NCBI RefSeq assembly: GCF_049341845.1 | Contig: NZ_JBMPIT010000002.1 | Location: 248,001 to 312,000, forward strand | Source: Curtobacterium guangdongense | GTDB lineage: Bacteria > Actinomycetota > Actinomycetes > Actinomycetales > Microbacteriaceae | Reading direction: 5' to 3' | Length of the DNA stretch: 64,000 nt | Shown: positions 11,523 through 19,660 of the stretch, piece after piece | Layout of the letters: each line of letters begins with the position of its first letter | How positions within the stretch are numbered: position 1 is the stretch's first letter | Program-made: the position numbers and the translations under genes | The notes under the pieces: generated by a model | The model's database searches: none | The model's input: the letters and a program-made list of their open reading frames with translations, nothing else | What the model was told of the DNA's origin: nothing

Positions 11523-11575
11523 CGCGAAAGCGACAGTCTCCCGCCGGGGTCCGGCGGGAGACTGTCGCTTTCGCG
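11523..11575. terminator. Perfect palindrome between convergent genes, likely bidirectional terminator
   Basis: Arms 11523-11547 and 11551-11575 are exact reverse complements (25 bases, beginning CGCGAAAGCGACAG) with a 3-base loop. It lies between the converging treZ and glycosyltransferase genes. There is no clear T-run. Just before it, CGCTCGTCGCCCTGCG is repeated in tandem (about 11480-11519). Confidence 0.8.
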
Positions 11576-11608
11576 TGCGGGTCAGGCGGGCGGCGAGCCG
11601 CCAGCCCG

Positions 11609-12403
11609 TCAGCGGATCGGGTTCGCGACCGCGTGGGCGTTGCGCCGGACCGAGGGCAGCGGCTTGTGCTCCTTCGCCAGCGCCCGGACCTCGCGGATGC
11701 GCCGGTCGATGCCCCACTTCGTGACGAGGGTCAGACTCTCGCGGACGATGTTCCCGCTCATCTTCGAGACGCCGAACTCGCGCTCGGTGAAGGTGATCGG
11801 GGTCTCCACGATCCGGAGGCCCGCTTCGAGCGCCCGCCAGCAGAGGTCGACCTGGAAGCAGTACCCCTTCGAGGCGATGCCGTCGAGGTCGATGCGCTGC
11901 AGTGCCGATCGGGTGAACACCCGGAAGCCGCCGGTGGCGTCGCGGACGGCGATGCCGAGCGCGAGGCGCGTGTAGAGGTTGCCGCCGCGCGAGAGGAGCT
12001 CGCGGTACCACGGCCAGTTCTCGACCTCGCCGCCCTTGATCCAGCGGGAGCCGAGGACCAGGTCGTTGGTGTCCGCGAGCTCGATGAGCCACGGCAGGTA
12101 CTCGGGGTGGTGGGAGCCGTCGGCGTCCATCTCGACGAGCTTGTCGTACCCGTGCTCGAGCCCCCAGGCGAAGCCCGAGAGGTACGCGCCACCGAGGCCG
12201 TCCTTGACCGTGCGGTGCAGCACGTGGACCCGGTCCGTCTCGGTCGCGATGGCATCGGCGATGTCACCGGTGCCGTCCGGGGAGTTGTCGTCGACGACGA
12301 GCACGTGCACGGTGTCGTCCGTGGCCGCGAGGGTGCGCGCCACGATGGGCCGGACGTTCTCGGCTTCGTCGTAGGTCGGGATGATGACCAGGGTCTCGCT
12401 CAT
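11609..12403 (-). CDS. Polyprenol-phosphate mannose synthase-like GT2 glycosyltransferase
   Basis: A 264-residue soluble GT-A glycosyltransferase of the Ppm1/DPM1 type that transfers mannose from GDP-mannose to polyprenyl phosphate, making the donor for periplasmic mannosyltransferases. Seen: VIIPTYDEAENV at the N-terminus, VVDDNSPDGTGDIA, MDADGSHHPEYLP (DxD), then GSRWIKGG and a FTEREFGVSKMS motif typical of the family. Unlike longer homologues it has no C-terminal GtrA domain; a separate GtrA protein is encoded at 18975-19481. It may feed the ArnT-like transferase of the same cluster. Confidence 0.9.
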   Translation of the reverse strand: MSETLVIIPTYDEAENVRPIVARTLAATDDTVHVLVVDDNSPDGTGDIADAIATETDRVHVLHRTVKDGLGGAYLSGFAWGLEHGYDKLVEMDADGSHHPEYLPWLIELADTNDLVLGSRWIKGGEVENWPWYRELLSRGGNLYTRLALGIAVRDATGGFRVFTRSALQRIDLDGIASKGYCFQVDLCWRALEAGLRIVETPITFTEREFGVSKMSGNIVRESLTLVTKWGIDRRIREVRALAKEHKPLPSVRRNAHAVANPIR

Positions 12404-12449
12404 GTTGCTCCTCGATGACTGGTGTCCAACATATGGTTCGGCTGCTGTG

Positions 12450-13151
12450 TCACTGCCCCGACAGTGATGCGAACACGATCAGGTTGTCCGTGTAGTGCCC
12501 TGTGGCGGTGTCGAACGTGCCGTCGCAGGTGATGAGCCGGAGGTCGGGAGTGGGCGACGACCCGTAGACGTCGCTCGTGGGGAACGCCGACTTGGCGGCG
12601 CGTTCGGTGCGGTCGACGGTGAAGGTGCGGGTGCTGCCGTCGGACATCGCGACGTGGATCTCGTCGCCCGCCACGAGCTCGTCGAGCCGGAAGAACACCG
12701 CGGCGCTCGTCGGGCTGTCGACGTGCCCGGCGATGACCGCTGGGCCGACCTCTCCGGGGACGATGCCGTCGCTGAACCACCCGGCGTTGTCCCAGCCCTT
12801 CGGCGGGTCGAGCTCGCCGGCGGTTCCGCGGTGCAGGTCCTCGAGCGACGCGTCCACCCCGATCGCGGGGATCACCACCCGGGTCGGAGTCGCGTCGGAC
12901 CGCGCTGCTGGGGCTGCCGGGTCCTGGAACCCCGCGATGTCCCGGTCGCCCGTGGAGGGAGACGCCCCCGAAGCAGCGGCCGAGGACCGCGCAGACGGAG
13001 CAGCGTCGTTCCCGGCAGCCACGGCGACCCCGGTCACGACGGCCCCGGCGGCCACGACGACCGCTGCACCCACCGCGACGGCCACCCACCGCCGACCGAG
13101 CCTCGCGCCCAGCGACGTTCCTCGCTCCGCCCGACGCCGCCCGCCGCTCAC
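12450..13151 (-). CDS. Class F-like sortase (membrane-anchored transpeptidase)
   Basis: A 233-residue protein with a basic N-terminus, one membrane helix (about residues 22-46), an Ala/Ser-rich stalk and a sortase domain. Catalytic His143 sits in AGHVDS and Cys209 in LRLITCDG, as in actinobacterial class F enzymes (RLITC). GTG 13151 overlaps the GH8 stop (GTGA). Sortases attach secreted proteins to the wall, but no LPxTG-type substrate is seen in this cluster; the nearby DUF4397 protein lacks one, so targets must lie elsewhere or carry another signal. Confidence 0.85.
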   Translation of the reverse strand: MSGGRRRAERGTSLGARLGRRWVAVAVGAAVVVAAGAVVTGVAVAAGNDAAPSARSSAAASGASPSTGDRDIAGFQDPAAPAARSDATPTRVVIPAIGVDASLEDLHRGTAGELDPPKGWDNAGWFSDGIVPGEVGPAVIAGHVDSPTSAAVFFRLDELVAGDEIHVAMSDGSTRTFTVDRTERAAKSAFPTSDVYGSSPTPDLRLITCDGTFDTATGHYTDNLIVFASLSGQ

Positions 13152-14305
13152 GAGGAACTCCCGCCGGCGGTGGCGCACCCACCGAGCACGTCGGACGTCA
13201 GCATGGTCGCACCGAGCGCAGCCCACGCATCGCCGTAGTACGTCGGCGTCGTGGCGGCGGTGCGATCGGCACGCTGCAGATCAGCCGTCGCCGCTCGCGT
13301 CGCGCCCCCGGCCTGTTCCGCGGCCGCACGAGCGGCGTACGCCAGTGCGCTGCGGTCCCCCGTGACGGCGGTGCCGCCGAGGTCGAGCTGCGCCGCGAGC
13401 TGCGTGGTCCGCCGGAGCGTCGGTGCGATCGACGCCGCGAGCCCGCGATCCGACGCCGTGCACGCCTCGGCGTACCGCAGCGGCATGCGCATCGCGTCGT
13501 AGCCGTACAGCACGCGGGCGTCGCTGCCGGTGGCGGGCATCGGGTCGACGCTGCCGTCGGCGTGCACCTGCGACCAGTCGCTCGGTAGGTCGGTCTTCTC
13601 GAGCACCGCGGCCGTCACGGCGCTGGAGCCCTCTTCGAGCTCCGTCCACCGCTCGTCGCCCGTCGCCTTCGCCAGCACCCGGTAGGCAGCGGGCGACGCG
13701 TACGAGGCGTCGTACCGGTACGGCTCCGAGTCCGCCCACGGCCCCGGGAGCAGGATCCGTCCGAGGTCGGTCGTCGCGGTCTCGTGGTCGAGCACCGCGC
13801 GGGCCATCGTCTTGCCGGCCTTGGTGTACGTCTCGTCCTGCCACTTCGCACCCGCGAGCACGAGGGCACGCGCGGCGTCGAGGTCGGCGTCGCTCGCGGA
13901 CTGCTCGTCCGCGACGCCGTCCTCCTTCGTCCAGCGCCACGCGAGCAAGGAGTCGTCCGTCAGCATGTGCCGCTTCGTCCACTGCCAGATCTGGCCGAAG
14001 CGCTGCTCGTCCCCGGCTGCGTACGCGATGAGCAGCCCGTAGGCCTGTCCCTCGCTCACGGTGTCGTTCCCTTGGTCGAGCCGCACCACGCGGCCGCCCT
14101 GCACGTAGCGGTCCAGGAAGTCGGTGCGGAGCTGCGCGGCCGAGCGGTTCCCGTCCGGCGGGGTCGTCGAGGTTGGCGTCGAGGCACCACCGGCGTCGGG
14201 CTCGGAGGCCGACCACGGGTGCACGGCGGCGACGGCGATGCCGCCGGCGACGAGCACCGCGGCCACGCCGACGGCGGTGATGGGGATCCAGTTCCTGCGG
14301 GTCAT
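13148..14305 (-). CDS. Secreted glycosyl hydrolase family 8 glycanase
   Basis: A 385-residue protein with an N-terminal signal anchor (about residues 7-27), a Ser/Thr/Pro linker and a GH8 (alpha/alpha)6 domain. The general-acid Glu85 is in VSEGQAYGLL, and the GH8 signature is seen at ASDADLDAARALVLAGAKW (about 137-155). GH8 enzymes cut beta-1,4 glucan, chitosan or xylan; BcsZ of bacterial cellulose systems is the closest functional parallel. Its place two genes downstream of a processive GT2 suggests trimming or release of the polymer. Coupled to the sortase by GTGA. Confidence 0.88.
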   Translation of the reverse strand: MTRRNWIPITAVGVAAVLVAGGIAVAAVHPWSASEPDAGGASTPTSTTPPDGNRSAAQLRTDFLDRYVQGGRVVRLDQGNDTVSEGQAYGLLIAYAAGDEQRFGQIWQWTKRHMLTDDSLLAWRWTKEDGVADEQSASDADLDAARALVLAGAKWQDETYTKAGKTMARAVLDHETATTDLGRILLPGPWADSEPYRYDASYASPAAYRVLAKATGDERWTELEEGSSAVTAAVLEKTDLPSDWSQVHADGSVDPMPATGSDARVLYGYDAMRMPLRYAEACTASDRGLAASIAPTLRRTTQLAAQLDLGGTAVTGDRSALAYAARAAAEQAGGATRAATADLQRADRTAATTPTYYGDAWAALGATMLTSDVLGGCATAGGSSS

Positions 14306-14339
14306 GCTGGCCTGCTTTCTGCTGGTGGGGAGACGGTCT

Positions 14340-14397
14340 GACTGGAGGCCCGGATCACGTTCGCCGATCGGCGGCGGTGATCAGGGCCTCCCGTCCG
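14340..14397 (-). terminator. Hairpin of the GGAGGC(C/T)CGG family after the DUF4397 gene
   Basis: On the minus strand GGACGGGAGGCCCTGATCAC pairs, with small mismatches, with a complementary arm ending GATCCGGGCCTCCAGTC, around a GC-rich centre. It lies just beyond the DUF4397 stop and before the GH8 start, so it probably terminates or attenuates transcription between them. Confidence 0.65.
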
Positions 14398-14399
14398 GA

Positions 14400-15224
14400 T
14401 CAGTGGAACAGTGCGCGGATCGCCGCGACGGCCGCGTGGACCGCGTCCGTTGCCGGGCGGTCGGCGGCGGTGCCGCCACCGCCGGTCTGCACGCCGCCCG
14501 TCGGCGTCGCGGCAGTGGCCGCGGCGTCCGTGACGGGGACGACCGTCAGGTCGCCCTTGCTGTCGTCGAGCACGAAGAGCGTCGAGACGGTGTTGCCCGC
14601 GAGGTCGATGTCCGCCGAGCCGGTCTGCCCGCCCCCGGAGAGGTCGAGGTCCCACTTGCCGGAGTCGACGGTCGCGTACTGCGAGGCCGAGCCGAACGCG
14701 GCGTCGGTGGCGATCTTCGTGCCGGTCGAGGTGGTGACGTCGACCTTCTTGGCGGTCGTCGCGGCCTGGACGAGCCGGAGCTTCGACTTGCCGTCTCCGG
14801 GCTGCTGCAGGTCGTCGGTGAACGCGGCCGTCTTCAGGCTCTTGTTCTTGCCGTAGGCGACGACGGTGCTCGCGTTGCCGCCCTGGACCGTCACGTCGGT
14901 CGAGATGACCGGCGTGGAGTCCGGCGCGTCCGATGCGCGCATCGAGAGCACGTAGGTGCCGGCCGCGAGCGTCTGGTACTTGCTGACCTGGCCGTAGGTG
15001 ACGTCGTCGAGCTCGAACACCTTCTTGCCGCCGGACAGGCTCGACAGTTCGACGTCGACGCCCTTCGTGTCCGGGGAGAGGTGCCCGACGCGGAGCCAGC
15101 CGGTGTCGGTGGCGGCGCTGGCGGACTGGGGAGCTGCGAGGCCGACGGTCGCGGCGACGAGGGTCGCGGCGAGGGCGCCCACGACGGCGATGCGGCGGCG
15201 TGGGGTGTGTGCGGAGGTGTGCAT
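14400..15224 (-). CDS. Secreted DUF4397 domain protein
   Basis: A 274-residue exported protein. A basic N-terminus, a hydrophobic core (about residues 12-31) and an ASA-A cleavage site near residue 37 form a signal peptide. The mature part starts TGWLRVGHLSPDTKGVDVEL, the hallmark of DUF4397 beta-sandwich domains, and holds two such repeats. No LPxTG motif or terminal membrane anchor is seen. ATG 15224 follows GAAGGAG. DUF4397 proteins are often encoded beside class F sortases in actinobacteria, as here; the biochemical role is unknown, and cell-surface or matrix function is inference. Confidence 0.88.
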   Translation of the reverse strand: MHTSAHTPRRRIAVVGALAATLVAATVGLAAPQSASAATDTGWLRVGHLSPDTKGVDVELSSLSGGKKVFELDDVTYGQVSKYQTLAAGTYVLSMRASDAPDSTPVISTDVTVQGGNASTVVAYGKNKSLKTAAFTDDLQQPGDGKSKLRLVQAATTAKKVDVTTSTGTKIATDAAFGSASQYATVDSGKWDLDLSGGGQTGSADIDLAGNTVSTLFVLDDSKGDLTVVPVTDAAATAATPTGGVQTGGGGTAADRPATDAVHAAVAAIRALFH

Positions 15225-15307
15225 GGTGGTGCTCCTTCGGGTCGGATCGTGCTGGTCGTTCCGGGTCAGGGTGTGTTCTCGCGGCCCGCCCCAGCCGCGA
15301 GCGGCGC

Positions 15308-15457
15308 GAGCGGGCGAAATACCGCGGTCGTTCGCGGGGGCGGGGCGGGTATTTCGCCCGCTCACCGGGCCCTCACCGGGCTCCCCCGCGGCTCATCCCG
15401 CGAGCGGGCGGAATACCGTGGTCGGTCGCGGGGGCCACCCGGGTATTTCGCCCGCTC
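15308..15457. repeat. Pair of 56-base palindromic elements (intergenic)
   Basis: Units 15308-15363 and 15402-15457, each exactly 56 bases, begin GAGCGGGCGAAATACC or GAGCGGGCGGAATACC and both end GGGTATTTCGCCCGCTC. The period is 94 bases. They fill most of the gap between the membrane glycosyltransferase and the DUF4397 gene, where they could fold into cruciforms or RNA hairpins in the shared transcript. Confidence 0.93.
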
Positions 15458-15514
15458 GCGGGGCGGCGGGGCCGCGGGCTCGCGGGCGGCGGGATCGGGC
15501 GGCGTGCACGCGGG

Positions 15515-17503
15515 TCACGATGTGCCCACCGCCGTCGTGGTGGGGTCGGTCGTCGGGAACACGACCGTCAGGGTGGTGCCGTCCCGCTCGACCGAGGTCG
15601 GGCGGAACGCACTGCCCATCGCGTTGAGGGTGTCCTCGGTCCGCTTCGCCGCGGCGGCGTCCGACGTGTGCATGACCACGCGGCGGAACGTCTGACCGTC
15701 CTCGCCGGTGAGCGGCGTGAACCGGTCGACCCGCACGGAGTCGTCGGCGAGGACCTGCCCGAGGGCGATCATGGCGCGGGAGTCGACCTGCCCGGCCCGG
15801 AACTGCGACCGGGTCCCGGCATCCGCCACGAGCGCCGGGTTGTCCGCGAGCTGCGTGCCGAGGGTCTTCCGCTGGTCCGCGGCCTTCGTGATCGCCTTGT
15901 CGGCGGCTGCCTGGCCCTCGGAGTTGATCTGCCGGACGTCGACCTTCTGGTTCCCGGTGCCGAAGGACGCGACGCTCGTGGAGTTCTGGATCGCCTGGCG
16001 CACGTCCGTCGAGGAGTTGCCGCCGGTGCGCATCGAGTCCGTCGTCACGACGTAGTCGGAGTCCTTCCACCCGTTCGGCGACTGGCGTTCGACGGCTCCG
16101 TCGGTGTCGAGCTTGTAGTACCAGACCACGTTGTTCCGGGCGAAGCCGTCGTTCACGAGGTCCACCCACATCGCGTCGTCGACGAGCATCCGGGAGCGCT
16201 TGTCGACGTTGTCGCCGATCCAGTTCTCCGCCTGCGCCATCGGCTTGTCGAGGTCGGTGACGAGGAAGCCGCGGAGCTGCGAACCCCAGAGCGGTACGGC
16301 GACGACCAGGGCAGCTGCGGTCACGAGGGCCCAGGCCCCGCCGAGGACACGCCGTGATGCGCCACCCAGGCGGCCCGAAGCGCGGAACGCGGTCTTGCCG
16401 CTGACGGCGAGCACGGCCCGTTCGGCGACGAACGCCACGAGGACGGCCCCGAACGGCACGAGCATGATGACGTACGGCACGGGCAGGTACCCGTTCGGCC
16501 GGAACATGAAGAGCAGCAGGAAGACGAGCATCGCGGCGATCGGACGGACCCGACGCAGGAACAGCCCCACGACGGCCGCGGCCGAGCCGAGCACGATGAA
16601 CACCGGATCGAGCGCCCACCACTGGGATGCGGCCTCGTTCGCCAGGCTGCCGCCCGTGAAGAGCGAACCGCTCGCCTCGCGACTGCCGAGCTGGTAGGTG
16701 ATGCCCTGGAGCAGGCTGACCTTGCCGGCGCTCGGCAGGAGCTCGCCCTTGACCGCGGCGAGCAGGATGTACCCCCCACCGATCACGGCGAGGACGGCTC
16801 CGGCGACGCTCAGCGTGTAGCGACGCGTGCTCTTGTCGGCTCGACGCACGGCCATCCAGATGAGGAACGGCAGCGCGAGCAGGTACGTCTCCTTCGACAG
16901 CACCGCGATGCCCAGGCAGGCGGCGGCGCCGACGAACCCGGCGAGCTGCTGCCGACGGCTCAGGACGAGGACGAACGCAGCGAGGAGCCACGGCGTCGCG
17001 ACGTTGTCGATGTACACGGTGCGGTGGTACTGCAGCGCCAGCGGCGACAGGCCGAACACGAGCACGGCGACGGCGCTCGCCGGTCGGGACATCCCGAGGC
17101 GACGGCCGAGGACGAAGACCAGGACTGCGGAGACCGCGGCGAAGAACACCATGGCCTCGCGGGCGGCCTCGACGGCGAACGGGTAGCGCGCGAACGCCCC
17201 GGTCAGCGAGGTGTAGCCGGCGATCTGGATCCACCCGAGGGGCGGGTGGTCGTACCAGTACGTGTAGTGGGTGAGTTCGCCGAGGTGGGTGATCGCCCAC
17301 GCCTGGGCGGTGTACGTGCCCTCGTCGTCGATGCGCTGCGGGATGCCGCCCATGTTCCAGGCCTGCACAACTGCGGCGATCGCGACGACGGGCAGGACCC
17401 ACGCGAGGCTCCGTGCGTGCACCTGGAACCAGGCGCGGACGCCGGTCGCCGAGCGCGTGCCCCGGATCGGGATGCCGGTCGTGTTCGTCATGCTGGCGGT
17501 CAT
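15515..17503 (-). CDS. ArnT-like multi-spanning membrane glycosyltransferase (GT39/GT83 type)
   Basis: A 662-residue protein with about ten membrane helices followed by a soluble extracellular C-terminal domain (from about residue 430). The first extracytoplasmic loop has DDEGTYTAQAWAI (acidic catalytic-type motif) and later YDHPPLGW, as in polyprenyl-phosphate-sugar-dependent GT-C enzymes such as ArnT and protein mannosyltransferases. It should move a sugar from a lipid carrier to a surface acceptor. ATG 17503 overlaps the GT2 stop (ATGA). The donor could come from the polyprenol-phosphate mannose synthase of the same cluster; that link is inference. Confidence 0.85.
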   Translation of the reverse strand: MTASMTNTTGIPIRGTRSATGVRAWFQVHARSLAWVLPVVAIAAVVQAWNMGGIPQRIDDEGTYTAQAWAITHLGELTHYTYWYDHPPLGWIQIAGYTSLTGAFARYPFAVEAAREAMVFFAAVSAVLVFVLGRRLGMSRPASAVAVLVFGLSPLALQYHRTVYIDNVATPWLLAAFVLVLSRRQQLAGFVGAAACLGIAVLSKETYLLALPFLIWMAVRRADKSTRRYTLSVAGAVLAVIGGGYILLAAVKGELLPSAGKVSLLQGITYQLGSREASGSLFTGGSLANEAASQWWALDPVFIVLGSAAAVVGLFLRRVRPIAAMLVFLLLFMFRPNGYLPVPYVIMLVPFGAVLVAFVAERAVLAVSGKTAFRASGRLGGASRRVLGGAWALVTAAALVVAVPLWGSQLRGFLVTDLDKPMAQAENWIGDNVDKRSRMLVDDAMWVDLVNDGFARNNVVWYYKLDTDGAVERQSPNGWKDSDYVVTTDSMRTGGNSSTDVRQAIQNSTSVASFGTGNQKVDVRQINSEGQAAADKAITKAADQRKTLGTQLADNPALVADAGTRSQFRAGQVDSRAMIALGQVLADDSVRVDRFTPLTGEDGQTFRRVVMHTSDAAAAKRTEDTLNAMGSAFRPTSVERDGTTLTVVFPTTDPTTTAVGTS

Positions 17504-18978
17504 CGTTCACTCCCCACGCTCGCGAGGGCACCTTCTCGAGACGTCACCGCAGACGGGAAACCGACGACCTCCGGCAGCTGCACGGGGGTGCGGTGCTGCC
17601 CGGTGTGCTCGGTCTTCTCCCACCCGTTCTGCTTCCTGGCGTGCCGGATCACGGCACGGACCGCTGCTGCGGCGAGGAACACCTGGTACGGCACCAGGCC
17701 GAGCACGAGCTTCACGTAGTCGCGGATGCGGACCTTCTCCTTGTAGAGCCGTCCGAACTCCCCGAGGCCGGCGATCTCCACCGCGAGCAGCATCAGCGTC
17801 GGCGCGAGCGGGATGAACGAGATGAGCGCGATCGCCGTCGGTACCTTGACGAACGCGATCATGATCACGCTCAGCGGGATCAGGAGACCGGTGGCCGCCT
17901 GGATGAACGGCATCGTCAGCAGGTACCGCGCGAAGAAGCGCTGCTTGAGCGACGGGAGCTGCTTCCACTCGCCCTTCTCGAGGACCTGCAGGAAGCCCTG
18001 GTTCCAGCGGGTGCGCTGCTTGAGCAGGGAAGCGAACGTCGGCGGGGTCTCCTCGCGGGTGACCGCCTCCGGGCTGTACGCGACGACGACCTTGGCGCCG
18101 TCGGCGGAGAGCCGGACGCCGAGCTCGCAGTCCTCGGCGAGGCAGTGCGCGTCCCAGCCGTTCGACCAGTCGAGGCGCTCCTTCGTCACGAAGACGGTGT
18201 TGCCGCCGAGCGGGATGAACTTCGACTCCGCATGGAAGTGCAGCCGCGAGCGGAACCAGAAGTAGTACTCGAGCACGTTGCGGAGCGACCACCAGCTGGA
18301 CTTGAAGTTCATCAGCTGCACGCCGCCCTGCACGACGTCGGCGCCGGTCTCCTGGAAGCGCGAGTCGACCAGGCTGAGGAGCTTCGGGTACACCTCGTCC
18401 TCTGCGTCGAACACGCCAACGATGTCCCCGGTGGCGTACTGCAGCGCCAGGTTCATCGCCTTCGGCTTGTTCTTCGGCAGCGTGTCGTCGACCACGACCT
18501 TGATCAGACCGGGGTGCCGCGCGGCGGCTTCGCGGACGACCCGGTCGGTGCCGGGGTCGTCCTCGCCGACGATCGCGATGATCTCGAAGTCCGGGTGGTC
18601 CTGCGTGGCGAGCATGTCGAGCGTCTGCCCCATCACGTCCTCCTCGTGCCGCCCGGGCACCAGGAGCGTGAAGCGGTGTGCCGCTGGACGCGGCGTGCTG
18701 CTGAAGCTCGTCTGCTTCAGCGCGTCGCGCGACCGCCAGGCGTGCAGCATCCACCAGAGCGTGGACAGTGCGACCAACGTGAGCAGGATCGAGATGGCGA
18801 CCAGGGCGGAGTACCCGACCCATTCGCCCAGCGTCCAGGCGGCGTGCGCGGCTTGCCCCGAGCCTCCTGTCGGGACGTCCGTGGTGCCCCGGTTCGGGAC
18901 GTTCCCCGACGTCCCGGATGAGTCCTTCGGCTGGAGCAGCGGCCCAGCGGCCGTGACCAGCGTCGTGATGACGGTCAT
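17500..18978 (-). CDS. Processive family 2 glycosyltransferase, cellulose-synthase-like
   Basis: A 492-residue membrane glycosyltransferase. One N-terminal helix (about 55-79) precedes a GT-A domain with VVDDTLPKNKPKAMN, the DxD-type DAEDEVYP (about 191-198), the general base region AEDCEL and the processivity motif QRTRWNQG; three or four helices follow. This arrangement is that of cellulose, hyaluronan and poly-GlcNAc synthases, which polymerise and export a beta-glycan. The product cannot be read from sequence. ATG 18978 overlaps the gtrA stop and the stop overlaps the next gene, so the three are co-translated. Confidence 0.88.
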   Translation of the reverse strand: MTVITTLVTAAGPLLQPKDSSGTSGNVPNRGTTDVPTGGSGQAAHAAWTLGEWVGYSALVAISILLTLVALSTLWWMLHAWRSRDALKQTSFSSTPRPAAHRFTLLVPGRHEEDVMGQTLDMLATQDHPDFEIIAIVGEDDPGTDRVVREAAARHPGLIKVVVDDTLPKNKPKAMNLALQYATGDIVGVFDAEDEVYPKLLSLVDSRFQETGADVVQGGVQLMNFKSSWWSLRNVLEYYFWFRSRLHFHAESKFIPLGGNTVFVTKERLDWSNGWDAHCLAEDCELGVRLSADGAKVVVAYSPEAVTREETPPTFASLLKQRTRWNQGFLQVLEKGEWKQLPSLKQRFFARYLLTMPFIQAATGLLIPLSVIMIAFVKVPTAIALISFIPLAPTLMLLAVEIAGLGEFGRLYKEKVRIRDYVKLVLGLVPYQVFLAAAAVRAVIRHARKQNGWEKTEHTGQHRTPVQLPEVVGFPSAVTSREGALASVGSER

Positions 18979-19481
18979 TCGACGATCTCCTTCGTGCGAC
19001 GTGCGTCGTGGGAACGGAAGACGAGGGCCTTGTACGCGGCGAACCGGAACGCGGTGCCGAGGACCAGGCCGACCCCGTTGCCGGCGACGTTGTCGGCGAG
19101 GGTGGACGTGAAACCGAGGATGTAGTGCGAGACGTAGAGGCAGGCCGCGGCGATGCCGAGCCCGATGAGGTTCGTGAGCGCGAAGAGCAGGCCCTCGCGG
19201 AGCGTCTCGCGACGTCCGGTGGTGCGCTCGGCGCGGAAGGTGATGAATCGGTTGAGCACGTAGGCGACCGCGGTCGAGACCACCGCCGAGGCGACCTTCG
19301 CGCCGATCGGCTTGTCGTCGAGGACGGTCGCGCGCAGGAGGTTGTAGACGCCGAGGTCGACGACGAAGCAGAACGCGCCGATGGCGCCGAAGGACACGAG
19401 CTGCCGCGCGGTGGCGAGCAGTCGTGCGAGTTGTGGCACTCGTTCGGGTGGCACCACAACGAGGGTGTCGGTCGAGGTCAT
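18975..19481 (-). CDS. GtrA family membrane protein
   Basis: A 168-residue protein with four hydrophobic segments and the GtrA pattern (FGAIGAFCFVVDLGVYNLLR at the start; YVLNRFITFRAERTT in the middle). GtrA proteins are thought to help move polyprenyl-linked sugars across the membrane. First gene of the GtrA-GT2-ArnT-like block. There is no Shine-Dalgarno sequence; instead the ATG (19481) is the edge of a perfect GC-rich hairpin, described separately. Confidence 0.85.
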   Translation of the reverse strand: MTSTDTLVVVPPERVPQLARLLATARQLVSFGAIGAFCFVVDLGVYNLLRATVLDDKPIGAKVASAVVSTAVAYVLNRFITFRAERTTGRRETLREGLLFALTNLIGLGIAAACLYVSHYILGFTSTLADNVAGNGVGLVLGTAFRFAAYKALVFRSHDARRTKEIVE

Positions 19482-19500
19482 GCCCCCGATTCGGGGGCAT
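19479..19500 (-). promoter_or_regulatory. Perfect hairpin that includes the gtrA start codon
   Basis: The 17-base core GCCCCCGATTCGGGGGC (19482-19498) is an exact inverted repeat, and the flanking ATG/CAT extends it. It lies where the ribosome binding site should be. It could mask initiation or be an operator. Further upstream (19504-19590) are a direct repeat TGGGGTAC and a GTTGCGGTCCGCAAC palindrome. Confidence 0.55.
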
Positions 19501-19601
19501 CCATGTCACCCGTTTGGGTGGGGTACGCACATCGCCAGGGCTCTGCCAGGTTCGCGACACACGTTGTTCATCTGGGGTACACGCGTTGCGGTCCGCAACG
19601 A

Positions 19602-19645
19602 CGGACGGGAGGCACGGTGCCAGCTGGCACCGTGCCTCCCGTCCG
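19602..19645. terminator. Perfect 44-base palindrome, hairpin family GACGGGAGGC
   Basis: Arms 19602-19623 and 19624-19645 are exact reverse complements with no spacer (beginning CGGACGGGAGGCACGG). It lies 16 bases beyond the stop of the aldo/keto reductase and upstream of gtrA, so it probably ends reductase transcription. Nearly identical in sequence to the palindrome at 25019-25070. Confidence 0.8.
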
Positions 19646-19660
19646 GTTCTCCGGTCGCGT

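Noticed and set aside
15308..15457. Insertion sequence or MITE with target-site duplication
   Set aside because: I see no flanking direct duplications or transposase, and the paired, fixed-period layout is not that of a simple MITE; kept as an undefined repeat family.
14124..15695. Plus-strand frame across the DUF4397 region
   Set aside because: Opposite a clear secreted protein; translates the palindromic repeats into Arg/Gly-rich sequence with no family pattern.
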